A stretch of 64,000 nucleotides of DNA, taken from assembly GCA_016718345.1 (NCBI GenBank), contig JADKDN010000005.1, positions 185,703 to 249,702 of the forward strand, given 5' to 3'. Below the pieces are notes generated by a model, which worked only from the letters and a program-made list of their open reading frames with translations, had not been told where the DNA came from and did not search any database. The position numbers and the translations under genes were made by a program. This document shows, in pieces, positions 1 to 10,590 of this stretch (positions are counted from its first letter, which is position 1; every line of letters begins with the position of its first letter). Source of the DNA: Flavobacterium sp. GTDB taxonomy: Bacteria; Bacteroidota; Bacteroidia; Flavobacteriales; Flavobacteriaceae.

Positions 1-1367
1 ATATTGCACGTAAATATGAAGGCAAAACTAATCCGAAAGGCGTTCGCGATTTTGGTGCCGACGATAATACTTCAGTAGAATACGACAGAAACAACAATTT
101 TTATTACATCCCAGGTCAAGCCTTTCAAGTGCCAACATCGGATAGCTATAAACCGCTTAATGGCGAAAAAAATCCTTTGATTGATGGTCAATTCAACGAA
201 AGTCCAGCAAAATGGACAGGTAATGGATCACGTTTGGCTAAACCAGATATCAATGACTGGTACGAAACGGTAAAAATTAATTACGGTGTTCGTCCCGACG
301 GTTCTAAAGATTTTCCTGAACTCCCAGAGGGTTATGACAAAAAATCATACAAAGACCATTTTGCTTTTTGGAAAGGAAAAGACGTTCCAAGTTCATGGAA
401 AAAGTTTAGAGATATTGCTTTGTATTGGACTGCCAAAGGTGTAGACGGTTTCCGATACGATATGGCCGAAATGGTACCCTATGAGTTTTGGAGCTATATG
501 AACTCGGCTATCAAGACAAAAAATCCGAATGCCTTTTTAATTGCTGAAGTGTACAATCCTAATGAATACCGAAACTATATTAATTTAGGTAAAATGGATT
601 ACTTGTACGACAAAGTAGCTTTCTATGATAAATTGAAAGAAATTGTTCAAGGGAAAAGCAATACCGATGGTATTACGGATATACAAAACAGCATGGCCGA
701 TATTGAGCATCACATGTTGCACTTCTTAGACAATCACGATGAGCAACGTTTGGCAAGTCCAGAATTTGCAGGTTCTCCTGAAAAAGGCAAACCCTTGATG
801 GTCGTTTCAGCAACGATTAGCACTTCGCCAACCATGATTTATTTTGGACAGGAAGTTGGCGAGGCTGGAAATGAAAATGGTGGTTTCGGGACTCATTCCA
901 GAACCTCTATTTTTGATTATGTAGGCGTTCCCAATCACCAACGTTGGATGAATGGTGGCAAGTTTGATGGTGGACAACTATCCCCATCCGAAAAAGACTT
1001 GCGTGATTTTTACAAGCGATTGTTGAATTTCACTATTAGCAGTTCTGCTTTAATGGGGAAATACCAAGAAATTCATGGTCTCAATAGGTATTCGACCGAG
1101 GGGTATTACCCAGAAGTCTATTCGTATGTACGTTGGTCGGATACGCAGAAATTGATTGTTATCGCTAATTTCTCTGCGGTGCACACCAGTCATTTTGATT
1201 TGAAAATTCCTGCTAACGTTATTGCAGCATGGAAATTAAAAGATGGCGTTTACCCTATAAAAGACCAGTTGTATGGAAAAAACAGCACCAAACTTCAGGT
1301 AGTAAACGGAGAAGGGAAAGTACAAATTAGTATTGCACCTTTAGAGTCGTTTATTTATGGGTTGTAA
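1..1367 (+). CDS. Alpha-amylase family glycoside hydrolase (GH13), 3' part
   Basis: The reading frame is open from the first bases of the window, so the gene begins upstream and only its C-terminal ~455 residues are seen. Three conserved GH13 regions are readable: GFRYDMAE (about nt 447-470, the Asp nucleophile), LIAEVYNP (about nt 538-562, the Glu acid/base) and FLDNHDEQR (about nt 724-750, the transition-state Asp with its His). A C-terminal beta-sandwich-like tail follows (SYVRWSDTQKLIVIANFS). The enzyme would hydrolyse alpha-1,4-glucans such as starch or maltodextrins, probably outside the cytoplasm as part of a starch-utilisation locus lying to the left. The gene ends with TAA and is followed within 15 bases by a strong palindrome. 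The family is clear; substrate and cell location are inferred. Confidence 0.9.
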   Translation, partial: IARKYEGKTNPKGVRDFGADDNTSVEYDRNNNFYYIPGQAFQVPTSDSYKPLNGEKNPLIDGQFNESPAKWTGNGSRLAKPDINDWYETVKINYGVRPDGSKDFPELPEGYDKKSYKDHFAFWKGKDVPSSWKKFRDIALYWTAKGVDGFRYDMAEMVPYEFWSYMNSAIKTKNPNAFLIAEVYNPNEYRNYINLGKMDYLYDKVAFYDKLKEIVQGKSNTDGITDIQNSMADIEHHMLHFLDNHDEQRLASPEFAGSPEKGKPLMVVSATISTSPTMIYFGQEVGEAGNENGGFGTHSRTSIFDYVGVPNHQRWMNGGKFDGGQLSPSEKDLRDFYKRLLNFTISSSALMGKYQEIHGLNRYSTEGYYPEVYSYVRWSDTQKLIVIANFSAVHTSHFDLKIPANVIAAWKLKDGVYPIKDQLYGKNSTKLQVVNGEGKVQISIAPLESFIYGL

Positions 1368-1379
1368 TGATTTAGTTGC

Positions 1380-1412
1380 AACCCTATCAGGGTTTAAAAC
1401 CCTGATAGGGTT
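1380..1412. terminator. Near-perfect 33-bp palindrome, likely bidirectional terminator or dispersed repeat
   Basis: Arms AACCCTATCAGGG and CCCTGATAGGGTT are exact inverted copies around an AT-only centre (TTTAAAA). The palindrome starts 13 bases after the amylase stop. It is GC-rich compared with its surroundings and could form a 13-bp hairpin. Its length and symmetry fit a transcription terminator or a REP-like element; no copy was noticed elsewhere in the window. Confidence 0.7.
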
Positions 1413-1447
1413 AAAATAAACTCAAAAACTTTATTAAGAAAATGCTA

Positions 1448-1478
1448 AACTCCTTTCTTTTATTTTTATACATTTACG
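1448..1478 (+). promoter_or_regulatory. Conserved promoter block of LRR gene copy 1
   Basis: A 31-base block ahead of the first LRR gene is almost repeated ahead of the second (3795-3825), with only a T-run length change. Its right end holds TACATTTA (1469-1476), close to the Bacteroidota -7 consensus TAnnTTTG, about 19 bases before the ATG. Conservation between paralogues supports a promoter. No clear -33 TTG was found. Confidence 0.45.
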
Positions 1479-1494
1479 CCTTAAATTATTTTTT

Positions 1495-3737
1495 ATGAGA
1501 AAATTGTACTTTTTAGTATTGGGGTTGTTGATTTTTAGTGGAGTAAATGCGCAGATTGTGAATATTCCTGATGTGAATTTTAAGGCGAGGTTGTTAGACA
1601 AAACAAATAGTGCAGTAGCCATAGACTTACTTGGAAAAGATACTAAAGTAGATGCTAATAATGATGGAGAAATACAGATAAGTGAAGCGCAAAACCTACT
1701 TTCCCTAAATTTAAGTTATGCAAATATTAGTTCATTAGAGGGGATATCAAGTTTTACTAATTTAATTGAATTGATTTGTTATCGTAATAACCTTACTTCA
1801 TTAGATTTAAGCTCATTAGTAAAATTAAGATATTTAGAATGTCAATATAATAAACTTCCTGTATTGAATATTAACAAATGTACAGATTTAATTAGATTGA
1901 TTTGTAGCTACAATAATTTAGCAACACTTGATTTATCAAATAATATTAATTTGAAAGCTGTAGCAGCTTCCAGAAATCAGTTTTCAACGATAGATTTATC
2001 AAGTATCATTGATCTTAGATCATTTGATCTAAGTTATAATAAATTAACATCTATTATTTTTCCACGTTCCATTTCTGAATCAGGAGGGTTAGTGAATAAC
2101 AATTTATTGGAAACTATTGAGTTGCCTCAAGGCAATGTTTCTTATTTTTATTTTAATGATAATCCAAATCTTTCCTCCATATTCTTAAAAAACTTAGTTA
2201 TGGAAATCACAAATGAAAAATTTTATGCAAGTAATAATGGCAAAAAGATATTTTCAAATTGTCCAAAATTAAAATATGTATGTGCTGATGTTTCTCAAAT
2301 TAATGATATTAAGAAAGTAGTTCTTGATAATGGTTATTTAGATTGTGAGGTTAATTCATACTGTTCTTTTGTTCCTGGCGGAACTTACTTTACAATAAAA
2401 GGAAATACAAAGCTTGATAGTAATACTAATGGTTGTGATGAGTCAGATTTGAATTATCCTAATTTGAAATTCACTATTACTGATGGAATCAATTCAGGAA
2501 ATTTTACTTCTAATACAACAGGAAGTTATGCTATTCCTGTTCAGGCAGGAGTGCAAACCATTACTCCAGTTCTAGAAAACCCTGGTTATTTTAACTATTC
2601 TCCAACGAATGCTGTGGTCACTTTCCCAGCACAAACGAGTCAAGTTACTCAGGATTTTTGTATAACTCCTAATGGAGTTCATCACGATGTTGAGATTACC
2701 GTTTTATCCATGAATAGAGCAAGACCTGGATTTGATACTACTTATAAAATAGTGTATAAAAACAAAGGAACTCAAACACAATCAGGTTCAGTTAATCTTA
2801 TCTTTAATGATGCAGTTTTAGATTTGATAAGTACAAATCCTGCTGTTACTACTCAAAGTGCAGCTAATTTATCTTGGAATTTTAGTGATTTAAAACCCTT
2901 TGAAACTAGAGAAATTGAAGTTAAGTTTAATGTGAATTCTCCAATGGAAACTCCAGCGGTAAATATCGATGATATATTGAGTTATACCGCAACTATAACT
3001 AGTCCTCAAACTGATGAAACGCCATTAGATAATACCTTTGTATTGAACCAAACAGTAGTAGGTTCCTTTGACCCCAATGACAAAACCTGTTTAGAAGGCG
3101 CAACCATTCCACCAAGTGCTGTCGGTAAATATGTCCATTACCTTATCCGTTTTGAAAACAAAGGCACCGCTGAGGCGCAAAATGTTGTGGTTAAGGATAT
3201 GATTGATACTTCAAAATTTGATGTGAATTCACTTGTGGTAACCCAAGGGAGTCATCCTTTTGTAACAAGAATTTCAGAAACCAACAAAGTAGAGTTTATC
3301 TTCGAGAACATCAACTTACCATTTGATGATGCGACAAATGATGGGTATGTGGCTTTCAAAATCAAAACAAAACCAAGTTTGGTAGTTGGAGATTCATTCA
3401 GTAATACAGCTAGTATTTATTTTGATTACAATTTTCCAATTGTAACGAACACAACCACAACTTCTGTGCTGCAAAGTTTAGGGAATATTGATTTTGAGTT
3501 TGATTCTTATTTCAGCGTATATCCCAATCCAGCAAAAACAGTTTGAATGTGGATATCAAAAAACAAATCAAGGTGTCGTCTATTAGTATTTACAATACAC
3601 TGGGACAACAAATTCTAGTTATTCCAAATGCACAATACACAAAACAAGTGGATGTCTCCAATTTAAAGACAGGAAATTATTTTATAAAATTAACTTCGGA
3701 TAAGGGAAGTAGTGTTGGGAAGTTTATAAAAAGCTAA
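1495..3737 (+). CDS. Secreted leucine-rich-repeat protein with T9SS type A sorting domain (LRR copy 1; suspected frameshift near 3535)
   Basis: Domain order: signal peptide (residues 1-19, ending GVNAQ); an EF-hand-like acidic loop DANNDGEIQISEA (about 53-65); about six LRRs with LTSLDLSS/LEGISSFTNL periodicity (70-190); a linker with a second acidic Asn/Asp motif DSNTNGCDESD; a DUF11/DUF7619-like beta domain carrying SFDPNDKTCLEG; and a T9SS type A C-terminal domain starting at YPNPAK. The protein should be exported by Sec and then displayed or secreted by T9SS. The frame breaks at AGCAAAAACAG (about 3533-3543). Copy 2 has one more A there (AGCAAAAAACAG), and adding it joins the body to the C-terminal domain ending KFIKS. 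Without the base the sorting signal would be lost. Length with repair is about 747 residues. The ligand is unknown. Confidence 0.85.
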
Positions 3738-3750
3738 CGAAAACAGATTC

Positions 3751-3780
3751 AAAAGCCTTACATTTTGTAAGGCTTTTTTA
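3751..3780 (+). terminator. Rho-independent terminator after LRR copy 1
   Basis: AAAAGCCTTAC, loop ATTTT, GTAAGGCTTTTTT: a stem followed by a T-run, 13 bases after the stop codon. The left half of the same sequence recurs after LRR copy 2 but is cut mid-stem there. Confidence 0.8.
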
Positions 3781-3794
3781 TTCAATAAAACCCC

Positions 3795-3825
3795 GAACTC
3801 CTTTCTTTATTTTTATACATTTACG
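3795..3825 (+). promoter_or_regulatory. Conserved promoter block of LRR gene copy 2
   Basis: Near-copy of the block at 1448-1478, with the same TACATTTA box at 3816-3823, 17 bases before the ATG. Promoter, ATG and signal peptide were therefore duplicated together with the gene. Confidence 0.45.
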
Positions 3826-3840
3826 TCTTAAACTATTGTT

Positions 3841-6121
3841 ATGAGAAAATTTTACTTTTTACTACTGGGGTTATTGATTTTTAGTGGGGTACAGGCACAG
3901 ATTGTGAATATTCCTGATGCGAATTTTAAGTCAAAATTGTTGGCAGCAAGTACAAACAATGTAACAGCTTATTATATTAAAATTGACACCAATAATAATG
4001 GTGAGATTGAAGTAAGTGAGCTATAGAAGGTAACAGAGCTTCGCCTTTGGGATGCAAATATTACATCGTTGGAAGGAATATCAAGTTTTAGTAACCTAAC
4101 TTATTTGAATTGTTCAGAAATAATCTAAATTCTTTAGATTTAACTAGTTTAATTAATCTTAAAGGTTTAGATTGTAGTGATAATCAATTTACGTTATTAA
4201 ATCAAATAAAAGGCATAGAAAATCTTAATGAATTTGTTTGTACAGGGAATAAATTCACCTCATTAGATGTCACAGGATTAATAAACCTAGAACTATTATA
4301 TTGTTACGCAAATCAACTCACTTCATTAGATGTAACTGGGTTAACAAAACTTAACACTTTATTTTGTAGTTCAAATCAACTCACTGCTTTAAATGTAACT
4401 GGTATGGAGAATCTTTCCAATATTGATTGTAGTGATAATCAACTCACTTCATTAGATGTCAGTTCATTACTTAACATTAGGTTTTTAAGATGTTCTCAAA
4501 ATAAAATTACTTCATTAGATATTAGTAATAAAATAAATCTAGAAGTTTTGTATTGTAATGACAATAATTTGACGAGTTTATTTATTAAAAATACAAAGAT
4601 TTCATATGATCCAGTTGGTATTTTTGACTTCGAATTTTCAAATAATTTAAATTTACAATACATCTGTGTAAATGAAAAACAGCTAGTTGAAGTTCAAAAT
4701 AAGATTAACGAATACGGTTATACCAATTGCCATGTCAATACCTATTGTTCTTTTGTCCCTGGTGGAGAATATTACACCATTCAAGGAAATACAAAACTTG
4801 ATAGTAACAATAATGGTTGTGATGCTGCGGATATAGTCTATCCAAATTTGAAGTTTTCGATTTCTGATGAAACTAGCACGGGGAATTTAATATCCGATTT
4901 AAGTGGAAATTATTCTATCAATGTTCAGGCTGGTATTCACACTATTTCCGCAGTTATAGAAGACCCCAATTATTTTATTGTTTCGCCTGAATTAGTAAAT
5001 GTTTCTTTCCCAGCAGAGTTAAATGCAGTCACCCAAGATTTTTGTATTGTACCTAATGGCGTTCATCCTGATTTAGAAATTACTTTATTGCCTATTTTAA
5101 GAGCAAGACCAGGTTTTGATACTTCTTATAAAATTATTTACAAAAATAAGGGTAATCAAACACAATCCGGTACGGTAAACTTAACTTTTGATGATGCCGT
5201 TTTGGATTTTGTTACTGCAAGCCCCGTAGTTACAACTCAAAGTACTGATAATTTATCATGGAATTATTTGGACTTAAAACCATTCGAAACTAGAGAAATA
5301 GCACTTACTTTGAATGTCAATTCTCCTATGGAAACTCCTCCAGTAAACAATGATGATCGTTTAAGCTTTACAGCTTCTATTAACCCTATTGTTGGTGACG
5401 AGCAACCTGTTGATAATTCATTTGCCTTGCGTCAAGTCGTTGTTGGCTCTTTCGATCCTAACGATAAAACCTGTTTAGAAGGCGCAACCATTCCACCAAG
5501 CGCTGTCGGAAAATATGTGCACTACCTAATTCGTTTTGAAAACAAAAAGCATAGCCGAGGCGCAAAATGTAGTAGTGAAAGATATGATTGATACGGAAAA
5601 GTTTGATGTGAATTCACTAGTAGTAACCCAAGGCAGTCACCCTTTTGTGACTAAAATTTCTGAAACTAATAAAGTGGAATTTATTTTTGAAAACATCAAT
5701 TTGCCATTTGATGATGCGACGAATGATGGGTATGTGGCTTTCAAAATCAAACCAATCAAGTTTAGTGGTTGGAGATTCTTTTAACAATACAGCTAGTATT
5801 TATTTTGATTACAATTTTCCAATTGTAACGAACACAGCCACAACTTCTGTGCTGCAAAGTTTAGGGAATATTGATTTTGAGTTTGATTCTTATTTCAGCG
5901 TATATCCCAATCCAGCAAAAAACAGTTTGAATGTGGATATCAAAAAACAAATCAAGGTGTCGTCTATTAGTATTTACAATACACTGGGACAACAAATTCT
6001 AGTTATTCCAAATGCACAATACACAAAACAAGTGGATGTTTCCAATTTAAAGACAGGAAATTATTTTATAAAATTAACTTCGGATAAGGGAAGTAGTGTT
6101 GGGAAGTTTATAAAAAGCTAA
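3841..6121 (+). pseudogene. LRR / T9SS type A protein, copy 2, with nonsense codon and several frame breaks
   Basis: This has the same architecture as copy 1: signal peptide (MRKFYFLLLGLLIFSGVQAQ), EF-hand-like loop DTNNNGEIEVSEL, about eight LRRs with LTSLDV-type units, the SFDPNDKTCLEG domain and a YPNPAKN type A sorting domain ending KFIKS. Lesions seen: an in-frame TAG at about 4024-4026 just after the EF-hand-like loop; a missing T near 4112 (TGTTCAG for the expected TGTTTCAG); an altered, one-base-longer segment at about 5542-5556 compared with copy 3 at about 7400-7414; and two missing bases near 5747-5758. The homopolymer changes may be sequencing errors. The TAG is not explained that way. 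Its central part matches copy 3 and its tail matches copy 1 almost base for base, so it is a mosaic. It may be expressed if the lesions are artefacts. Confidence 0.75.
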
Positions 6122-6148
6122 CGAAAACAGATTCAAAAGCCTTACATT

Positions 6149-7958
6149 TTGTACGTAAAACAGCTAGTTATTAATAATTCAAATATTTCGTCACTAGAAG
6201 GAATATCAAGTTTTATCAACTTATTTTATTTAGACTGTTCTTCAAATGCAATTGAATCACTCAATTTAGGAGGTTTATTGACTCTCAATACCTTACTATG
6301 TCATTCTAATAAACTTACTTCTTTAAATTTAGTTGAAATACCAGAATTGTCTAATTTAGTTTGTGGTTCTAATTTTTTAAAAAATATAGATGCAAGTAAT
6401 TTGCTTGGGCTATGTCTTCTTCATTGTGAAAATAATCCATATTTAGAATTTATTTCTGTTAAAGGAAATAGTTTTTGTGTTTTCGAAAGTAATTTTAGTA
6501 ATAATCCTAAACTAGTTTATGTTTGTGCAAATGAAAAAGATATTGATGATTTTGGTAGTTATTTCTTACGAAATGGTATCACAGGTGTAAATGTTAATTC
6601 ATATTGCTCCTTTATCCCAGGTGGTACATTTTACACTATTCAAGGAACTACAAAACTAAATACTAATGGCAACGGTTGTGATGTTTTAGACTTGCCATTG
6701 TCTAATCTAAAGTTTTCTATCACTGACGGTACTATTTCAGGAAGTACAATTGCTAACATAACAGGGAATTATGCCATTCCCGTTCAATCGGGAACATTTA
6801 CAGTTACTCCCGTTCTAGAAAACCTAAGTTATTTTACCGTTTCTCCAACGAATACAGTAGTCACTTTCCCAACACAAACGAGTCCGTTCAATCAGGATTT
6901 TGCGTTACACCCAATGGCGTTCATCCTGATTTAGAAATTACTTTATTGCCTATTTTAAGAGCAAGACCAGGTTTGATGCTTCTTATAAAATTATTTACAA
7001 AAATAAGGGTAATCAAACACAATCCGGTACGGTAAACTTAACTTTTGATGATGCCGTTTTGGATTTTGTTACCGCAAGCCCCGTAGTTACAACTCAAAGT
7101 ACTGATAATTTATCATGGAATTATTTGGACTTAAAACCATTCGAAACTAGAGAAATAGCACTTACTTTGAATGTCAATTCTCCTATGGAAACTCCTCCAG
7201 TAAACAATGATGATCGTTTAAGCTTTACAGCTTCTATTAACCCTATTGTTGGTGACGAGCAACCTGTTGATAATTCATTTGCCTTGCGTCAAGTCGTTGT
7301 TGGCTCTTTCGATCCTAACGATAAAACCTGTTTAGAAGGCGCAACCATTCCACCAAGCGCTGTCGGAAAATATGTGCACTACCTAATTCGTTTTGAAAAC
7401 AAAGGCACCGCCGAGGCGCAAAATGTAGTAGTGAAAGATATGATTGATACGGAAAAGTTTGATGTGAATTCACTAGTAGTAACCCAAGGCAGTCACCCTT
7501 TTGTGACTAAAATTTCTGAAACTAATAAAGTGGAATTTATTTTTGAAAACATCAATTTGCCATTTGATGATGCGACGAATGATGGGTATGTGGCTTTCAA
7601 AATCAAAACCAATCCAAGTTTAGTGGTTGGAGATTCTTTTAACAATACAGCTAGTATTTATTTTGATTACAATTTTCCAATTGTGACTAATACAGCCACA
7701 ACTTCTGTGCTACAGAGTTTAGGGACAAATGATTTTGAGTTTGATTCTTATTTTAAAATCTATCCCAATCCAGCAAAAAACAGTTTGAATTTGGATGTCA
7801 AAAAACAAATCAATGTGTCGTCCATTAGTATTTTCAATACACTAGGACAACAAATTCTAGTTATTCCAAACGCACAATACACAAAACAAGTGGATGTCTC
7901 CAATTTAAAAACAGGAAATTATTTTATAAAATTAATTTCGGATAAAGGAAGTAGTTAG
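6149..7958 (+). pseudogene. LRR / T9SS type A protein, copy 3, lacking its 5' end
   Basis: The sequence enters in the middle of an LRR domain (VINNSNISSLEGISSF). Promoter, start codon, signal peptide and EF-hand-like loop are absent. The left boundary lies inside the terminator of copy 2: the match to that terminator stops at about 6153 and LRR coding sequence follows at once. After about four LRRs come the linker, the SFDPNDKTCLEG domain and a type A sorting domain (YPNPAKNSLNLDVK). Two single T losses (about 6899-6903 in GATTTTGCG and about 6971 in CAGGTTTGATG, compared with copy 2) break the frame and look like homopolymer errors. The last residues after SDKGSS also differ from the KFIKS ending of the other copies. 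Without a start it is probably not translated. A collapsed repeat in the assembly could also give this join. Confidence 0.75.
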
Positions 7959-8077
7959 TTGGTTCGGAAGTTTTTTAAATTAGTGTTTTCGATAGAAAAT
8001 CGTAGGACGGCTCAAGCAGTTCTCATTCTTGTTCCTTTTTCCTAAAACCTGTTTACGGGTTTGGTATTAATACATGT

Positions 8078-8106
8078 AAGCCTTGCATTTTGTGAGGCTT
8101 TTTATT
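8078..8106 (+). terminator. Terminator after LRR copy 3
   Basis: AAGCCT, loop, AGGCTTTTTATTTT: the homologue of the terminator after copy 1, diverged in the loop. It lies between convergent genes and may also stop the nhaA transcript. Confidence 0.65.
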
Positions 8107-8108
8107 TT

Positions 8109-9233
8109 CTAAAACTCCACTTCAAAATGAAAAATCCAATACTTCCAGCAAGTAATGAAGCTACTAGTATTGCAATCTTAGAGGTATCGATTACTTCAGT
8201 AGTCTCAAAGGCGAGTAGGGTAATAAAAATAGACATAGTAAAGCCAATGCCTCCTAAAAATCCGGCTCAAAGAATGTTTTTTCCATTTCAAGTCATTAAG
8301 TAAGACACAAAGTCCTAAAGCGGTTTCCAGGAATGAAAAAAGCCAAATTCCAAGAGGTTTACCTATGACCAATCCCAATAGGATTCCAATACTGTTTTCA
8401 TGCATCAAACCGCTAGCCCAATCTGATGCTATTGGGATGCAGGTATTCGCTATCGCAAATAAAGGTAGAATAAAAAAAAGCTACAAGGAGATGCAAAATC
8501 TTGTAGGATATAGGAAGTAGACTTTTTGTTTCCATTGCCAAAAGGAATCGCAAAAGCCACTAAAACGCCAGTAATAGTAGCATGAATTCCGGAATGAAGC
8601 ATAAAGTACTACATAACAATTCCGCCTATTAGATACGGAATTAGATTGCGTACTTTCATACGGTTGAATAAGAAGAACCACCCAAATGCCTAGTGCAATG
8701 AATAAATTGGTAAAAGCAATGGTTTTAGTATAAAAAATAGCAATGACGAATATGGCACCCAAATCATCAATCACTGCTAAAGCGGTAAGAAATACTTTTA
8801 AGGAAGTGGGCACTCGATTCCCTAAAAGGGATAAAATTCCAACAGCAAAAGCAATATCCGTAGCCATGGGAATTCCTGCTCCTGATTGGGTCGACGTTCC
8901 ATAATTCAATGCCATAAAAATTCCAGCGGGGAGGATCATTCCGCCAACAGCAGCAATGACAGGTAATGAAGCATTTTTCAAATTGGAAAGTTCACCAATG
9001 TATATCTCTCTTTCTAATTCTAAACCAATTAATAAGAAGAAAATAGCCATTAAGCCGTCATTAATCCAATCAACTAAAGTATGCGTCCCTATGGATTGAT
9101 GCCAAAAAGCGATATAAGAAGTACTCCAAATCGAATTCGCCAAAAATAGTGAGATAAGTGTGGCTAAAACCAAAAGTATTCCTCCAGCTTTTTCACTTTC
9201 GAAAAATTTAGAAAATAGTTTGGTACTTCTCAT
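8109..9233 (-). CDS. nhaA: Na+/H+ antiporter NhaA (several suspected frameshifts in the 3' half)
   Basis: NhaA exchanges Na+ for H+ at the inner membrane for sodium and alkaline tolerance. The N-terminal ~220 residues are intact: FFESEKAGGILL, GLELEREIYIGEL, PMATDIAFAVGIL (Asp of the transport site) and ALAVIDDLGAI (the paired Asp of the NhaA signature). The reading frame then shifts at about 8640-8570. Recognisable NhaA sequence continues in other frames, including MHENSIGILLGLVIGKPLGI (about 8350-8400) and a C-terminus ending AGSIGFFILKWSF at 8109. The whole span is 1125 nt, or 375 codons, close to the usual NhaA length, so the indels cancel out. I treat it as one gene damaged by assembly errors, though real inactivation cannot be excluded. 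Confidence 0.85.
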
Positions 9234-9254
9234 TTTTGAAATGACATTAGATTA

Positions 9255-9282
9255 AAAACGCTCTGATTTCTCAAAGCGTTTT
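9255..9282 (-). terminator. Terminator between purA and nhaA
   Basis: AAAACGCT and AGCGTTTT arms around a 12-base loop, with a T-run on the minus strand after purA. It separates purA from nhaA. Confidence 0.6.
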
Positions 9283-9285
9283 CTT

Positions 9286-10556
9286 TTATCTTGTTATGGT
9301 TTGTTTTCTATCTGGACCGACAGATACAATTTTTATCGGTACTTCCACCACAGATTCTATAAATTCGATGTACTCTTTCAGTTCTATTGGCAATTGATCA
9401 TATGCAGTCATTCCAGTTAAATCGGCTTTCCAACCTTTAAATTCGGTATAAACGGGTGTTACATTTTCAGGTTCTATATTGTAAGGAAAGTGGTCAATAA
9501 TGTCACCTTTATAGTTGTAGGAAGTACATACTTTAAGTGTTTCAAAACCAGACAATACATCTCCTTTCATCATCATTAATTGAGTGACGCCATTAATCTG
9601 AACGGCATATTTTAAGGCTACTAAATCCAACCAACCACATCGTCTTTTTCTTCCTGTAACGGAACCAAATTCATTTCCAATCTTTGCCATAGTATCGCCA
9701 GCCTCTCCAAAATCTTCCGTAGGGAAAGGCCCACTTCCAACTCGAGTAGTATAGGCTTTGAAAATGCCATAGACTTCTTTGATTTTATTGGGAGCAATTC
9801 CCAAACCGGTACAAGCTCCTGCGGCAGTAGTATTGGAGGAAGTGACAAATGGATAGGTTCCAAAATCAACATCCAACAGAGACCCTTGAGCTCCCTCACA
9901 AAGTATAGATTTACCTGCTTTTTGTGCTTGCGCTAAATACTCTTCGCTGTCAATAAAGTGAGCTTTTTCAAGTCTTCGATAGCTTCAAAAAACTCTTTTT
10001 CAAGTTCAGGAAGATTATACTGGATATCTACATTGTAGAATTTAATCATTTCCTCATGTTTGTCGGCAAGAACTCTATATCTTTCATTGAAATCATCTAG
10101 TTCGATATCACCAACACGTAATCCGTTTCTTCCGGTTTTATCCATATAAGTAGGACCAATTCCTTTGAGTGTTGAACCTATTTTTGCCTTGCCCTTTGCA
10201 GCTTCAGAAGCGGCATCAAGCAAACGATGCGTTGGTAAAATTAAATGCGCTTTTCTAGAAATGATTAATTTGTTTTTGATATCTAAATTGAACTTAGCTA
10301 AACCATCAATTTCACTTTTAAAAACTACTGGGTCAATAACGACTCCGTTTCCTATAATGTTGGTTGAATTTTCATGAAAAATTCCTGATGGTATGGTTCT
10401 CAAAACGTGTTTGATTCCATCAAATTCTAAAGTATGTCCTGCATTTGGCCCTCCTTGGAATCTAGCAATAATGTCGTACTTGGAGGTTAAAACGTCAACA
10501 ATTTTTCCTTTGCCTTCGTCTCCCCATTGTAATCCTAGTAATAAATCTACGGTCAT
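9286..10556 (-). CDS. purA: Adenylosuccinate synthetase PurA (one-base frameshift near 9965)
   Basis: PurA joins IMP and aspartate using GTP, the first committed step to AMP. The N-terminal part shows LLGLQWGDEGKGKIVD (P-loop-like GTP site with catalytic Asp), FQGGPNAGHT and GSTLKGIGPTYMDK. The C-terminal part shows DVDFGTYPFVTSSNTTAAG, GSGPFPTED, TGRKRRCGWLD and VGPDRKQTI. The two parts lie in different frames, joined at GACTTGAAAAAGCTCAC (minus strand, about 9957-9973). One extra A there gives the expected DLKKAHFIDSEEY. The span of 1271 nt plus one base equals 424 codons, the normal family size. The enzyme is essential in most bacteria, so the break is almost surely a sequencing error. It lies 34 nt downstream of fur in a conserved rsh-fur-purA order. 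Confidence 0.95.
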
Positions 10557-10590
10557 TCTGTGTTGTTTGTTGTTTTGTTATTAGTTGTAG

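Noticed and set aside
8061..8303. Plus-strand reading frame opposite the nhaA 3' end
   Set aside because: It is the antisense shadow of recognisable NhaA sequence on the minus strand.
9286..10556. purA as a pseudogene or programmed frameshift
   Set aside because: Only one base is missing in an A-run, both halves are fully conserved, and the same error type recurs in many genes; no slippery-site plus stem pattern was seen.
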